The notes: generated by a model not told the origin, from the letters alone. Shown: positions 25,507 to 33,926, counted from the first letter of the stretch. The stretch: 47,756 nt of DNA from Nocardioides caeni (GCF_004912195.1 NZ_STGW01000006.1:172161-219916); one strand, 5' to 3'. A program made the numbers and translations.

Positions 25507-26535
25507 ATGAAGCGAGTGATGAAGGCTGCTGCCGTCGCAGTGACGAGCGCACTGGCGCTGTCGGCCTGCGCGAGCGCAGGAGGCTCCGACGATGCCGAGA
25601 CGATCAACATCGTCGGGTTCGCCGTCCCGGAGGCCGCCAACAAGGCGATCGCCACCGAGTTCAACAAGACCGACGCGGGCGAGGGCGTGACCTTCTCCGG
25701 CTCCTACGGCGCCTCCGGCGAGCAGAGCCGCAAGGTCGCCGACACCGACGGCAAGGACGTCGACTACGTCCACTTCTCCCTCGAGGGGGACGTGACGCGA
25801 CTCGTCGACGCCGGCCTGGTGGCCGACGACTGGAACGCCGGCCCCAACAAGGGCATCGTCTCCTCCTCGATCGCCGTCATCGCCGTCGAGAAGGGCAACC
25901 CGCTCGGCATCACCGGCTGGGAGGACCTGACCCGCGACGACGTCAAGGTCATCACCGCCGACCCGGCCAGCTCCGGCGCGGCCCGCTGGAACATCCTCGC
26001 GCTCTACACCCACGCCCTCGCGCAGGGCGCCACCGAGGCCGAGGCGGACGCCTACCTCAAGGACGTCTTCGGCAACGTGGCCACGTGGGCCGCGAGCGGC
26101 CGCGAGGCCACCGAGGCGTTCAAGAAGGGTGTCGGCAACGTGCTGATCACCTACGAGAACGAGGCCATCCTCGCGAAGCAGAACGGTGAGGAGCTGGACT
26201 ACGTCGTCCCGGAGACCTCCTTCCTGATCGAGAATCCCGGCGCCGTGCTCGAGGACGCCGACCCGGTCGCCACCGACTGGCTCGAGTTCGTGCTCAGCGA
26301 CGCCGGCCAGACCGAGTTCGTGAAGAAGGGCTTCCGCCCCGTCGGCGACCTCGACATCAGCGACATCGAGGTGGACGGCGCCAACGACCCGGCCGACCCC
26401 TTCCCGGCTCCCGCCGGGCAGCTCTACACGATCGCCGACCTCGGCGGCTGGTCCGACGTGACGGCCGAGTGGTTCGGCAAGGACGGCGTGAAGCTGCGCT
26501 TCGACAAGCTGTACGCCGCAGCCACGAAGCAGTGA
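25507..26535 (+). CDS. sbp: Sulfate-binding lipoprotein of ABC importer
   Basis: 342 residues. Signal peptide with lipobox L-S-A-C, lipidated Cys-21, then a periplasmic-binding-protein-2 fold. The pieces G-S-Y-G-A-S-G-E-Q-S-R-K-V, D-Y-V-H-F-S-L-E-G-D-V and P-A-S-S-G-A-A-R-W-N-I-L-A match the sulfate/thiosulfate-binding (Sbp/CysP) family. It captures sulfate at the outer face of the membrane for CysTWA. In-frame ATGs at 25435 and 25498 are rejected because M-K-R-V-M gives a normal signal peptide with GAAGG about ten bases upstream. First gene of a four-gene operon. Confidence 0.92.
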   Translation: MKRVMKAAAVAVTSALALSACASAGGSDDAETINIVGFAVPEAANKAIATEFNKTDAGEGVTFSGSYGASGEQSRKVADTDGKDVDYVHFSLEGDVTRLVDAGLVADDWNAGPNKGIVSSSIAVIAVEKGNPLGITGWEDLTRDDVKVITADPASSGAARWNILALYTHALAQGATEAEADAYLKDVFGNVATWAASGREATEAFKKGVGNVLITYENEAILAKQNGEELDYVVPETSFLIENPGAVLEDADPVATDWLEFVLSDAGQTEFVKKGFRPVGDLDISDIEVDGANDPADPFPAPAGQLYTIADLGGWSDVTAEWFGKDGVKLRFDKLYAAATKQ

Positions 26536-26542
26536 CCCGCCG

Positions 26543-27442
26543 ATGACACAGACGCTCGTCGCGTCCCCGCCCCCGGCCCGCCCTGCGGGTCGGGGGCCGG
26601 GGCGTGCTGGTCGACCTGGTCGACGTGGTCGCGGGAGCGCCGCCAACGGTGGGCTCTTCCGCCTGACCCCGACGTCGGGACTGGGCCTGGGCGTCGCCCT
26701 GGTCTGGTTCAGCGTGCTCGTCATGCTGCCGCTGGCAGCGGTGATCGGCGCGGCCGCCGAAGGTGGCTGGGCGTCGTTCTGGGGCACGCTCACCGACGCC
26801 CAGACCTTTGCGGCCCTGAGGCTCACGGTCGTCGAGGCGTTCCTGGTCACCGTCGTCAACGCCTTCGTCGGCACGGTCGTCGCGTGGGTCCTGGTCCGTG
26901 ACCACTTCTGGGGCAAGCGGGTGCTGGACGTCGTCATCGACATCCCGTTCGCGCTGCCGACGATCGTCGCCGGCCTGGTGCTGTTGAGCCTGTGGGGGCC
27001 CGACAGCCCGGTCGGGGTCAACATCGTCAACACCCGGGAGGGCATCTTCCTGGCGCTGCTGTTCGTCACGCTGCCGTTCGTCGTGCGCACGGTCCAGCCG
27101 GTGTTGATCGAGCTCGACGCCGACGTCGAGGAGGCTGCGGCCTCGCTGGGAGCCTCGCGCTTCACGACCTTCCGTCGCGTGATCCTGCCGAGCCTGGTGC
27201 CGGCGATCGCGGCCGGCTCCTCGCTGGGGTTCGCCCGGGCGATCAGCGAGTTCGGCTCGCTGGTCCTCATCTCGGGCAACACGCCCTACCAGACCGAGGT
27301 GGCGTCGCTGAAGATCCTGAAGTTCCTCGAGGGAGACAACCAGGCGGGTGCCGCCGCGGTCGCCGTCCTGCTGCTCCTCGTCGCGGTCGTCACCATCGTG
27401 GCGCTCGACCTGATCTCGCGAAGGGTGGCGCGTCGTGGCTGA
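26543..27442 (+). CDS. cysT: Sulfate ABC transporter permease CysT
   Basis: 299 residues. Cytoplasmic Arg/Gly/Pro-rich N-terminal extension (about 35 residues, P-A-R-P-A-G-R-G-P-G-R), then six hydrophobic segments. The coupling EAA loop reads E-E-A-A-A-S-L-G-A-S-R-F-T-T-F-R-R-V, and I-S-E-F-G-S-L-V-L-I-S-G-N with T-P-Y-Q-T-E-V-A matches CysT/CysU. Starts eight bases after sbp and overlaps cysW by eight bases. Confidence 0.93.
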   Translation: MTQTLVASPPPARPAGRGPGRAGRPGRRGRGSAANGGLFRLTPTSGLGLGVALVWFSVLVMLPLAAVIGAAAEGGWASFWGTLTDAQTFAALRLTVVEAFLVTVVNAFVGTVVAWVLVRDHFWGKRVLDVVIDIPFALPTIVAGLVLLSLWGPDSPVGVNIVNTREGIFLALLFVTLPFVVRTVQPVLIELDADVEEAAASLGASRFTTFRRVILPSLVPAIAAGSSLGFARAISEFGSLVLISGNTPYQTEVASLKILKFLEGDNQAGAAAVAVLLLLVAVVTIVALDLISRRVARRG

Positions 27443-28280
27443 GACCTCGATCCGGTCCCGCAAGGGACCTGTGACCTACCTGCTCCGGATCTTCGTGATC
27501 ACCTACCTCGCGGTGCTGGTCATCTGGCCGCTGTGGGAGGTCGGGCAGCAGACCTTCTTCCCGCCCGACCGCGGCGCCGGGGGTGGCTTCGGGGCCTTCG
27601 TCGAGCGGCTCAGCGACCCGTCGGTGTCCTACGCCTTCAACCTGACCGCCACGGTGGCGTTCTGGTCGGTGGTGATCAACACCGTCTTCGGCGTGGGCAT
27701 CTCGCTGCTGATCGTGCGCTACCGCTTCCCGGGACGGCGGATCCTGTCGGTCCTCGTCGACCTGCCGATGTCGGTCTCGCCCGTCGTCGTGGGGCTGGCG
27801 CTGGTGCTGGCCTACAGCACCGGGCAGGGCTGGTTCGGCAGCGCTCTGGCGTCGGTGGGCTTCTACATCATCGGCACCACGCCCGGACTGATCATGGCGA
27901 CCGCCTTCGTCAGCCTGCCGCTGGTGATCCGGGAGGTCGTCCCCGTGCTGGAGGAGATCGGCACCGACGCCGAGCTCGCCGCCAGCAGCCTCGGGGCCAC
28001 CGGGTGGCAGACCTTCCGGCGGATCACGCTGCCGAGCATCAAGTGGGCCGTGGTCTACGGCGTCGTGCTCAGCATGGCCCGCTCACTCGGCGAGTTCGGG
28101 GCGGTCAAGATCGTCAGTCCGGGCGCCGAGTTCCGTGGTGAGACCGCCACCCTCCTCATCCAGAACCGCTACACCAATTACCAGGAGCCCACGGCGTACG
28201 CCGCTGCCTTCGTGCTCGTGCTCGCGTCCGTGCTGGCCCTGGTCGTCGTCTCGCTGATCCGCAAGGAGGATCACGTATGA
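27435..28280 (+). CDS. cysW: Sulfate ABC transporter permease CysW
   Basis: 281 residues with six hydrophobic segments. EAA loop [18 protein letters not shown], then [14 protein letters not shown] and [14 protein letters not shown], typical of CysW. GTG start at 27435 within the cysT end. Forms the membrane channel with CysT. ATGA overlap with cysA. Confidence 0.93.
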   Translation: MAETSIRSRKGPVTYLLRIFVITYLAVLVIWPLWEVGQQTFFPPDRGAGGGFGAFVERLSDPSVSYAFNLTATVAFWSVVINTVFGVGISLLIVRYRFPGRRILSVLVDLPMSVSPVVVGLALVLAYSTGQGWFGSALASVGFYIIGTTPGLIMATAFVSLPLVIREVVPVLEEIGTDAELAASSLGATGWQTFRRITLPSIKWAVVYGVVLSMARSLGEFGAVKIVSPGAEFRGETATLLIQNRYTNYQEPTAYAAAFVLVLASVLALVVVSLIRKEDHV

Positions 28281-29260
28281 ACATCCTGATCGCGGGCGTC
28301 AACAAGTCCTACGGGGACTTCGTGGCGCTCGACAACATCAACGTGTCACTGCCGACCGGACAGCTGACCGCCCTGCTCGGGCCGAGCGGCGGTGGGAAGT
28401 CGACCCTGCTGCGGATCATCGCCGGGCTCGAGTCGGCCGACTCGGGCTCGGTCGAGATCGAGGGCATCGACGCGACCAAGCTGCCGCCGCAGAAGCGCAA
28501 TGTCGGCTTCGTCTTCCAGCACTACGCCGTGTTCAAGCACATGACGGTCGCGAAGAACGTCGCCTTCGGCCTCGAGATCCGCAAGCGGCCCAAGGCGGAG
28601 GTGAAGACCAAGGTCGCCGAGCTGCTGGAGCTCGTCCACCTCTCGCAGTTCGCGCACCGGCTGCCCTCGCAGCTCTCGGGTGGTCAGCGGCAGCGTCTCG
28701 CGCTGGCACGTGCGCTGGCGGTCGAGCCCAACGTCCTGCTGCTGGACGAGCCCTTCGGTGCTCTCGACGCGAAGGTCCGCAAGGAGTTGCGCGACTGGCT
28801 GCGCCGTCTCCACGACGAGGTCCACGTGACGACCGTGTTCGTCACCCACGACCAGGAGGAGGCGCTGGAGGTGGCCGACGAGATCGTGGTGATCAACGAG
28901 GGACGGATCGAGCAGGTCGGCACGCCGGACCAGCTCTATGACGAGCCCGCCAACGACTTCGTGATGGGCTTTCTCGGCGAGGTCACCCGCCTCGGGCCGT
29001 TCCGACTGCGTCCGCACGACATCGAGCTCTCGACCACGCCCGGCGCCCCCGGCGTGCTCTCCGGCGTGATCGAGCGATCCCTGCGGGTCGGCTTCGAGGT
29101 GCGCCTCGCCGTCGACGTGGAGGGCCAGGGCGAGCCGGCGCTGGTCGTGCTCTCGCGGACCCACGCCCGCGCCCTCGACCTCGAGGTCGGGACCCGGGTG
29201 TGGCTGCGGCCCACGGCCGGGGCCACGTCGGTCCCGGTCCTGGAGGTCGCGTCCGCGTAA
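28277..29260 (+). CDS. cysA: Sulfate ABC transporter ATP-binding protein CysA
   Basis: 327 residues. Walker [10 protein letters not shown] at 35-43 (Gly where Ser is commoner), Q-loop F-V-F-Q-H-Y-A-V-F at 79-87, signature L-S-G-G-Q-R-Q-R at 134-141, Walker B L-L-L-D-E-P at 155-160, H-loop T-H-D. A short TOBE-like C-terminal domain (about 235-320) contains R-L-R-P-H-D-I-E-L, as in CysA. Strong AAGGAGGA ribosome site before the ATG. Last gene of sbp-cysT-cysW-cysA. Confidence 0.93.
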   Translation: MNILIAGVNKSYGDFVALDNINVSLPTGQLTALLGPSGGGKSTLLRIIAGLESADSGSVEIEGIDATKLPPQKRNVGFVFQHYAVFKHMTVAKNVAFGLEIRKRPKAEVKTKVAELLELVHLSQFAHRLPSQLSGGQRQRLALARALAVEPNVLLLDEPFGALDAKVRKELRDWLRRLHDEVHVTTVFVTHDQEEALEVADEIVVINEGRIEQVGTPDQLYDEPANDFVMGFLGEVTRLGPFRLRPHDIELSTTPGAPGVLSGVIERSLRVGFEVRLAVDVEGQGEPALVVLSRTHARALDLEVGTRVWLRPTAGATSVPVLEVASA

Positions 29261-29299
29261 GAGGCCGCGTCTCCCCTTCCCGGCGGCGCCCAGGTCGCC

Positions 29300-29395
29300 C
29301 AGCACGCACGCTGGCGGCGTTGCCGACGCTCAACGTGCGCCCAGCATGTCTTCGCGCCGGCGCCTTGCCATCGCACGCGCTGGACGACCCGGGCA
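29300..29395. repeat. Dispersed repeat copy after cysA
   Basis: Contains GGCGTTGCCGACGCTC and, 20 bases later, TCGCGCCGGCGCCTTGC. The same two blocks, with nearly the same spacing (21 bases), occur on the opposite strand inside the inverted-repeat element at 44991-45156. No gene is visible between 29261 and 29433. Confidence 0.7.
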
Positions 29396-29421
29396 TCCAC
29401 CGAGGAAGGGCAGACACGACC

Positions 29422-29433
29422 TAGGCTGGGGCG
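29422..29433 (+). promoter_or_regulatory. Candidate -10 of leaderless transcript (29434 gene)
   Basis: TAGGCT followed by six bases and the GTG start. Same box and spacing as before the gene at 45166. Confidence 0.5.
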
Positions 29434-29886
29434 GTGAGCTACCTCCGAGCGACCCGCGTGCTGTGCTGGCTGCTCGGGGTGGCCTTCGTGATCTCGATCG
29501 TCCACTACGTCGACAACTACGCCAACTACGACGACTACCCCGTGCCCGGTCCCGACGCCTCCATCCCGGCGCCGTCGGCCGGGCTCGTGGGCGTCGGGTG
29601 GTTCCTCTTCACGGCGTTCGGTGCGGTGGGGCTGCTGCTGTGGTTCCGCCGTCACATCACGACGGCCGCGATCGCGCTCACCGGCTACTCGGTGTCGGGA
29701 CTGATCGGCATCGCGCACTACTCGGTGCCGGGCGCCTTCGAGATGCCGCTGTGGCGCCAGGCGCACATCGTCGCCGACATCCTCTGCGGCGTCGCGATCC
29801 TCGTGTTCGCCCTGCTCGCCGCCCGCTACTCCGACGACCTCATCCCGCCGGCGGCGAAGCAGCCAGCGCCTCCGCGCGTGCCTTGA
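29434..29886 (+). CDS. Four-helix membrane protein of unknown function
   Basis: 150 residues from a GTG. Four hydrophobic segments (about 7-22, 49-70, 77-97, 110-130), with a polar loop Y-V-D-N-Y-A-N-Y-D-D-Y-P after the first. H-Y-V-D and A-H-Y-S place histidines near the membrane edge. No family recognised. Transcription likely starts at the start codon. Its last 47 bases overlap the 3' end of the convergent SRPBCC gene. Confidence 0.65.
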   Translation: MSYLRATRVLCWLLGVAFVISIVHYVDNYANYDDYPVPGPDASIPAPSAGLVGVGWFLFTAFGAVGLLLWFRRHITTAAIALTGYSVSGLIGIAHYSVPGAFEMPLWRQAHIVADILCGVAILVFALLAARYSDDLIPPAAKQPAPPRVP

Positions 29887-30322
29887 GTCCCTCGGCATGC
29901 CGGCGGAAGCCGTCGGCCACCCGCCCCGGTCCGGCCAGCCGCACCAGCGGTCCGCTGAACTCCTCGACCGTCTCGTAGGAAGTCGGACCGCCCGGCCGTT
30001 GCGTCAGGGTCTGGTGGCGCACCCCGCGCACCAGGCCGAGTCGTGCCGGCCAGCCCTCGAACACGTAGGACATCCGCGCGGTCGTCGTGCCGTCCGGGGA
30101 GGTGGTGGGTCCGTCGAGCGTCGTGATCCGCTCGGGCGATCGGGTGCCACGGCCGTTGGCCCAGCGCACGTGCAGCACGATCGGGTTGTCGATCGCCGCC
30201 GGCTGCGCCGTCTCGGCCCGCACCACGAAGGGGTTCCACTCGCCGTAGGACGTGGTGTCGACCATCACCCCCCAGACCAGCTCCAGCGGGGCATCGATGT
30301 CGATCGCGGCACTCGGGTTCAC
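29840..30322 (-). CDS. SRPBCC-family protein (polyketide cyclase/dehydrase-like)
   Basis: 160 residues from the GTG at 30322. The start I-D-I-D-A-P-L-E-L-V-W-G-V-M-V-D and S-Y-G-E-W-N-P-F are the first strand-helix signature of START/SRPBCC lipid-binding proteins, and L-x-V-R-W-A-N-G-R-G-T then Y-V-F-E-G-W continue it. Such proteins hold hydrophobic ligands; the ligand here is unknown. The open frame extends to 30379, but the added residues come from the 22-bp repeat array and are not family-like. Convergent overlap of 47 bases with the membrane protein gene. Confidence 0.75.
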   Translation of the reverse strand: MNPSAAIDIDAPLELVWGVMVDTTSYGEWNPFVVRAETAQPAAIDNPIVLHVRWANGRGTRSPERITTLDGPTTSPDGTTTARMSYVFEGWPARLGLVRGVRHQTLTQRPGGPTSYETVEEFSGPLVRLAGPGRVADGFRRHAEGLKARAEALAASPPAG

Positions 30323-30325
30323 GCG

Positions 30326-30409
30326 CCCATGGTGCCCGAGGTGTGCCGGTTTCTCGCCCGAAGTGTGGGGGTTTCTCACGCGAGGGGCGTGGGTTTCTCA
30401 CGCGGGGTA
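30326..30409. repeat. 22-bp tandem repeat array
   Basis: GGTTTCTC recurs at 30348, 30370 and 30392, exactly 22 bases apart; units run GGTTTCTCGCCCGAAGTGTG, GGTTTCTCACGCGAGGGGCG and GGTTTCTCACGCGGGG. A degenerate copy (GGTGCCCGAGGTGTGCC) precedes them. It fills the gap between the SRPBCC gene and the L-2-hydroxyglutarate oxidase gene. Confidence 0.85.
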
Positions 30410-30419
30410 CGACGCCGCG

Positions 30420-30433
30420 TAGGTTCGATCCCC
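30420..30433 (+). promoter_or_regulatory. Candidate -10 of leaderless lhgO transcript
   Basis: TAGGTT at 30420-30425, eight bases, then GTG at 30434; no ribosome binding site. Confidence 0.45.
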
Positions 30434-31624
30434 GTGGACACGGATGCGGTGGCGGTCGTCGGCGGGGGGATCGTCGGGCTCGCCGTCGCGCGCGAGCTGA
30501 CCCGGCGCAGGCCCGGTCTGCGCGTCGAGGTCTTCGAGAAGGAGGACCGGGTCGGCGCGCACCAGACCGGTCACAACTCCGGAGTCGTGCACGCGGGGAT
30601 CTACTACCGGCCCGGAAGTCTCAAGGCCGAGCTGTGCACCCGCGGCCGGGACCTGATGCGCGACTACTGCGCCGAGCACGCGATCCCCTACGAGGCCTGC
30701 GGCAAGCTGGTCGTCGCCGTGGACGCGGCCGAGAGTGCACGCTTCGATGCGCTGGAGGCCACGGCTCGCGCCAACGGCGTCCCGGGCCTGAGCCGGCTGG
30801 ACGCGGCCGGCCTGCGGGAGATCGAGCCCCACGCCCGCGGCCTCGCGGCGCTGCACTCGCCGCAGACCGCGATCACCGACTTTGTCGCCGTGGCCGAGTC
30901 CCTGGCCGCCGAGGTCGTGGCCGCCGGGGGAGCGGTGCACCTGGGCCACGCCGTGACGGGAGTACGGCGGACGGCTGGCGCCATCGAGGTCGCGACCCCC
31001 GGGGCCCGGCACCGGTTCGGCCGGCTGGTGCTGTGCGGCGGCCTCCAGTCCGACCGCCTCGGGCGGCTCGTCGGCGGCCCGCCGCAGCCCCGGATCGTGC
31101 CCTTCCGCGGCGAGTACCTCAGCGTCGTCCCCGCCAAGCGGGACCTCGTGCGCGGCATGGTCTACCCGGTGCCCGACCCTGCCTACCCGTTCCTCGGCGT
31201 GCACTTCACCCGCCGGGTCGACGGCGGTCTCGAGATCGGGCCCAACGCCTTCCTCGCCCTGAGCCGCGACCGCTACGGCCGGGCCTCCCTCTCGCCCCGC
31301 GACGCCGCCGCGACGCTCGGGTTCGGCGGCTTCTGGCGGTTCTCCCGGTCCCATTGGCGCACCGGCCTGGAGGAGCTGCGCGGCGTGATGTCCGTGGCGT
31401 CGTACCTCCGTGGCGCGCAGCGCTACGTCCCGGCGATCGGCCCAGCGGACGTGCGGCGGGAGCGGCTCGGTCTGCGGGCGCAGGCGGTGGAGGCCGACGG
31501 CTCGCTGGTCGACGACTTCGTCATCCATGCCAGCGACGGCATCACCTCGGTGCGCAACGCACCGTCGCCGGCGGCGACGTCGAGCCTGGCGATCGCCGAG
31601 CACGTCGTCGACCGGATGGGCTGA
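30434..31624 (+). CDS. lhgO: L-2-hydroxyglutarate oxidase (FAD-dependent)
   Basis: 396 residues from the GTG at 30434. Dinucleotide fold V-V-G-G-G-I-V-G-L-A-V-A at 8-19 with Glu at the end of strand 2 (V-F-E-K-E). The family pieces H-Q-T-G-H-N-S-G-V-V-H-A-G-I-Y-Y, L-C-G-G-L-Q-S-D-R, F-R-G-E-Y and Y-P-F-L-G-V-H-F-T-R identify DAO-type L-2-hydroxyglutarate oxidase or dehydrogenase, which returns L-2-hydroxyglutarate to 2-oxoglutarate. Upstream in-frame sequence lies in the repeat array and the antisense SRPBCC region and is not coding. Its stop is inside a symmetric hairpin shared with the convergent gene. Confidence 0.9.
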   Translation: MDTDAVAVVGGGIVGLAVARELTRRRPGLRVEVFEKEDRVGAHQTGHNSGVVHAGIYYRPGSLKAELCTRGRDLMRDYCAEHAIPYEACGKLVVAVDAAESARFDALEATARANGVPGLSRLDAAGLREIEPHARGLAALHSPQTAITDFVAVAESLAAEVVAAGGAVHLGHAVTGVRRTAGAIEVATPGARHRFGRLVLCGGLQSDRLGRLVGGPPQPRIVPFRGEYLSVVPAKRDLVRGMVYPVPDPAYPFLGVHFTRRVDGGLEIGPNAFLALSRDRYGRASLSPRDAAATLGFGGFWRFSRSHWRTGLEELRGVMSVASYLRGAQRYVPAIGPADVRRERLGLRAQAVEADGSLVDDFVIHASDGITSVRNAPSPAATSSLAIAEHVVDRMG

Positions 31625-31643
31625 GCCGGGAAGTGCTCAGCCC
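31618..31643. terminator. Symmetric hairpin containing both stop codons
   Basis: GGGCTGAGC-cgggaagt-GCTCAGCCC, perfect nine-base arms. The lhgO TGA (31622-31624) lies in one arm and the convergent transglycosylase TGA (31637-31639 on the minus strand) in the other. Probable bidirectional terminator. Confidence 0.6.
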
Positions 31644-32419
31644 GCGGCCACGGCGTAGCTGTTGGCCAGGCCCGCGATGTCGGCGACGTAGGCGTCGGAG
31701 TGGTTGAAGCTGAAGACCGCCCGCTGCCAGGCTTCGGGGGTGTCGAGCTCACCGCTGTGGCACAGGTAGCGGCCCGCGGCCAACGCGGCGTCGTCGATCT
31801 GGTCGGGGTCGGCGGTGCCGTCGCGGTTGCCGTCGGCGGCCCAGTCGGCCCACGTGGACGGGATGAACTGCAGCGGGCCGACCGCGCGGTCCCACGTCGT
31901 GTCGCCGTCGAGGCTGCCGCCGTCGGTGTCGCGGATGGCGGCGAAGTCGCCGCCGTCGAGGGCGGGCCCGCGGATCTCGGGGGAGGGGCGGCCATCAGCG
32001 CCCAGCTGCGCTCCGCCGAACGTGCCGTGCCCGGACTCGACTGCACCGAGCGCGGCGACGGTGTTCCACGCGACCGCGCAGTCGGGCTGCTCGTCGAGGA
32101 TCTGCAGGTGTGCCCGGGCATAGGCCGCCAGGGCCCGCTCGGGAATGCCGGTCGCGGCCGCCGTACGACCGAGCCATGCGGGGTCGGGCAGGTAGGGGTC
32201 CACGACCACACCCACACTCGCCCCGGTGCTGGCGCCAGTGTCAGCGCGATCGACCACTCCCGGCGGAGGAGGAGCCGGCGACTGGATCGTGACCTCGCCC
32301 GCCCGCTGGCCATCGCCGCCGATCACGCCGTTGGCCAGGGCGACCGCGGCGCCGACGATGCCCAGCGCGATCACCGTGAGCGTCACGACGGTGACGCCCA
32401 GGGCGCGGTCGAAGTTCAC
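31637..32419 (-). CDS. Lytic murein transglycosylase (SLT_2 / MltB-like)
   Basis: 260 residues. N-terminal membrane anchor (about 8-31), Pro-rich linker, then a lysozyme-like domain from about 80. Catalytic Glu-128 in G-A-V-E-S-G-H-G; R-A-V-G-P-L-Q-F-I-P-S-T-W and D-G-N-R-D-G-x-A-D-P-x-x-I-D-D-A-A are the family substrate-groove motifs; a cysteine pair (D-C-A-V and Y-L-C-H) may bond. It cleaves peptidoglycan glycan strands outside the cell. GTG start at 32419, 11 bases after yajQ on the same strand; no clear ribosome binding site. Confidence 0.88.
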   Translation of the reverse strand: MNFDRALGVTVVTLTVIALGIVGAAVALANGVIGGDGQRAGEVTIQSPAPPPPGVVDRADTGASTGASVGVVVDPYLPDPAWLGRTAAATGIPERALAAYARAHLQILDEQPDCAVAWNTVAALGAVESGHGTFGGAQLGADGRPSPEIRGPALDGGDFAAIRDTDGGSLDGDTTWDRAVGPLQFIPSTWADWAADGNRDGTADPDQIDDAALAAGRYLCHSGELDTPEAWQRAVFSFNHSDAYVADIAGLANSYAVAAG

Positions 32420-32430
32420 GGAGGGAAAGG

Positions 32431-32922
32431 TCAGCGGTAGTTGGTGAACTGCACGGCGAAGTCGTAGTCCTGCGCCTTGACCAGGGCCTGGACCGCCTGC
32501 AGGTCGTCACGCTTCTTGGACGAGACGCGCAGCTCGTCGCCCTGGATCTGCGCCTTGACGCCCTTGGGGCCCTCGTCGCGGATCAGCTTGGAGACCTTCT
32601 TGGCATCCTCCGAGCTGATGCCCTCCTTGAGCGTGATGCCGATCTTGGAGACCTGGCCGGACGGGCGCGGCTCGCCGGCGTCGAGGATCTTCAGCGACTG
32701 GTTGCGCTTGATCAGCTTGTCCTGGAAGACGCTGAGGACCGCACTGGCGCGGTCGTCGGCGGACGCGGAGATCTCGATCGCGTGCTCGCCCTTCCACTCG
32801 ATGGTGGCGCCGGTGCCCTTGAAGTCGAAGCGGGTCGCGATCTCGCGGGCGGTCTGGCCCAGCGCGTTGTCGACCTCCTGGCGGTCGATCTTGCTGACGA
32901 TGTCGAAGGAGGAGTCGGCCAT
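32431..32922 (-). CDS. yajQ: YajQ-family (DUF520) nucleotide-binding protein
   Basis: 163 residues, the family length, from the ATG at 32922. [20 protein letters not shown] at the start, R-F-D-F-K-G-T and Q-D-K-L-I-K-R are YajQ signatures. Homologues bind cyclic di-GMP in some proteobacteria; the role in actinobacteria is unknown. A GTG three codons upstream is possible, but AGGTG is correctly spaced for the ATG. Probably co-transcribed with the transglycosylase. Confidence 0.92.
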   Translation of the reverse strand: MADSSFDIVSKIDRQEVDNALGQTAREIATRFDFKGTGATIEWKGEHAIEISASADDRASAVLSVFQDKLIKRNQSLKILDAGEPRPSGQVSKIGITLKEGISSEDAKKVSKLIRDEGPKGVKAQIQGDELRVSSKKRDDLQAVQALVKAQDYDFAVQFTNYR

Positions 32923-32965
32923 GGTGGTCACCTGCGCTGGTTTCGGTGGGACGGGTCTGCTGCGC

Positions 32966-32971
32966 TATTGT
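32966..32971 (+). promoter_or_regulatory. Candidate -10 of tRNA-Tyr
   Basis: TATTGT on the plus strand, about 70 bases before the tRNA, in the divergent gap with yajQ. No clear -35. Confidence 0.35.
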
Positions 32972-33039
32972 TTCGCCTCGTTGCGGACCAGCCAACTCAG
33001 CACCGTTCGACAGGCGCGGACGGGGTCCGCAACAAACCC

Positions 33040-33121
33040 GGCAGATTGCCCGAGTGGCCAAAGGGAGCTGACTGTAAATCAGCCGGCAACGCCTACGTAG
33101 GTTCGAATCCTGCATCTGCCA
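33040..33121 (+). tRNA. tRNA-Tyr (anticodon GUA)
   Basis: 82 bases, class II form with a long variable arm. Acceptor GGCAGAT pairs with ATCTGCC, anticodon stem GCTGA/TCAGC with loop CTGTAAA (anticodon GTA at 33074-33076), T arm GTAGG-TTCGAAT-CCTGC. CCA is not encoded. Confidence 0.95.
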
Positions 33122-33130
33122 CGGGTACGA

Positions 33131-33161
33131 CACCGCCCCCGGTCCTGGACCGGGGGCGGTG
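33131..33161. terminator. Strong terminator after tRNA-Tyr
   Basis: CACCGCCCCCGGTCC and its exact complement separated by one base, followed by CGCATTTTC. Also positioned to end the convergent gene at 33169. Confidence 0.85.
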
Positions 33162-33168
33162 CGCATTT

Positions 33169-33909
33169 TCACGGCAGGACGCGGCGCACCCTCGTCGCGA
33201 CGGCGTTGGCGAGGCCGGCGGTCCGCATCATCGCGTTGAAGCCGCGGGACTGCGGTGCGGGCAGCATGCCGGTCGTCTGCACGGCGTCGAGAATGTCGTA
33301 GAGCGTCTCGCCCTCATACATCAGCCCGTCGGCGTTGAAGTGGTAGCGGTCGACGGCCGTGCACTGGACGAAGGCGCCGTTGCCGGGGATGGTCATCGCC
33401 GTGTCGTCGTAGGGATGCAGCTTGAGCGGACCGACGAGGTGGCCGCTGCCGTAGTAGCGGACCGCCATGCCCATGGAGCCGTCGGGACGCGGGTCGAGGA
33501 AGACCTGGCCGGGGATCGGGTCGTAGCGCCAGTCGGGGATCGCGTCGAAGAAGGCGAAGTTGTAGTCGACGAATTCCTTCAGCCCCCGGGTGTAGCCGCC
33601 CATGGTGGTGACGTCCTTGTAGAGGAGGTCGTCGGTGTAGAGCTCGTGGTTGAAGCTCATGTCGCGCACCAGCCAGCTCCACCAGTACTTCTTCGCCCAC
33701 TCGAGCGTCCAGCCGATGTCGAGCCCGTGGTCGGCGTAGAACGCGATCTTGGCCTCGTACTCGGCGAACCATCGGCGGGTCATCGCGGAGAGCTCGTCCT
33801 CGTCCATGACCGGGATCGGCTCGGCGCGGGTCAGGAGCACGTCGGGAAGGGGCTGGCGGAGCCGCGGCTGCCTCAGCGCCTCCTGGAACATCTCTTCGGT
33901 GAACACCAT
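33169..33909 (-). CDS. NTF2-like / SnoaL-like protein
   Basis: 246 residues from the ATG at 33909, chosen because GGCGGAG is six bases upstream; the open frame to 34017 runs into the iron transporter gene. The piece N-H-E-L-Y-T-D-D-L-L-Y-K-D, the Gly-rich turn T-M-G-G-Y-T-R-G, W-R-Y-D and V-R-Y-Y-G-S-G-H-L look like the cone-shaped NTF2/SnoaL fold (ligand-binding, isomerase, cyclase or dehydratase). An N-terminal aromatic helix region (K-K-Y-W-W-S-W-L-V-R-D) extends the domain. Ligand and reaction unknown. Confidence 0.65.
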   Translation of the reverse strand: MVFTEEMFQEALRQPRLRQPLPDVLLTRAEPIPVMDEDELSAMTRRWFAEYEAKIAFYADHGLDIGWTLEWAKKYWWSWLVRDMSFNHELYTDDLLYKDVTTMGGYTRGLKEFVDYNFAFFDAIPDWRYDPIPGQVFLDPRPDGSMGMAVRYYGSGHLVGPLKLHPYDDTAMTIPGNGAFVQCTAVDRYHFNADGLMYEGETLYDILDAVQTTGMLPAPQSRGFNAMMRTAGLANAVATRVRRVLP

Positions 33910-33926
33910 CGCAGACTCCGCCAGTA

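Noticed and set aside
30348..30409. Possible CRISPR array
   Set aside because: Units are head-to-tail 22-mers with no distinct unique spacers, and no cas genes are present.
29897..30433. Upstream extension of the L-2-hydroxyglutarate oxidase frame
   Set aside because: It is antisense to the SRPBCC gene and passes through the 22-bp repeat array; the FAD-binding N-terminus starts at 30434.
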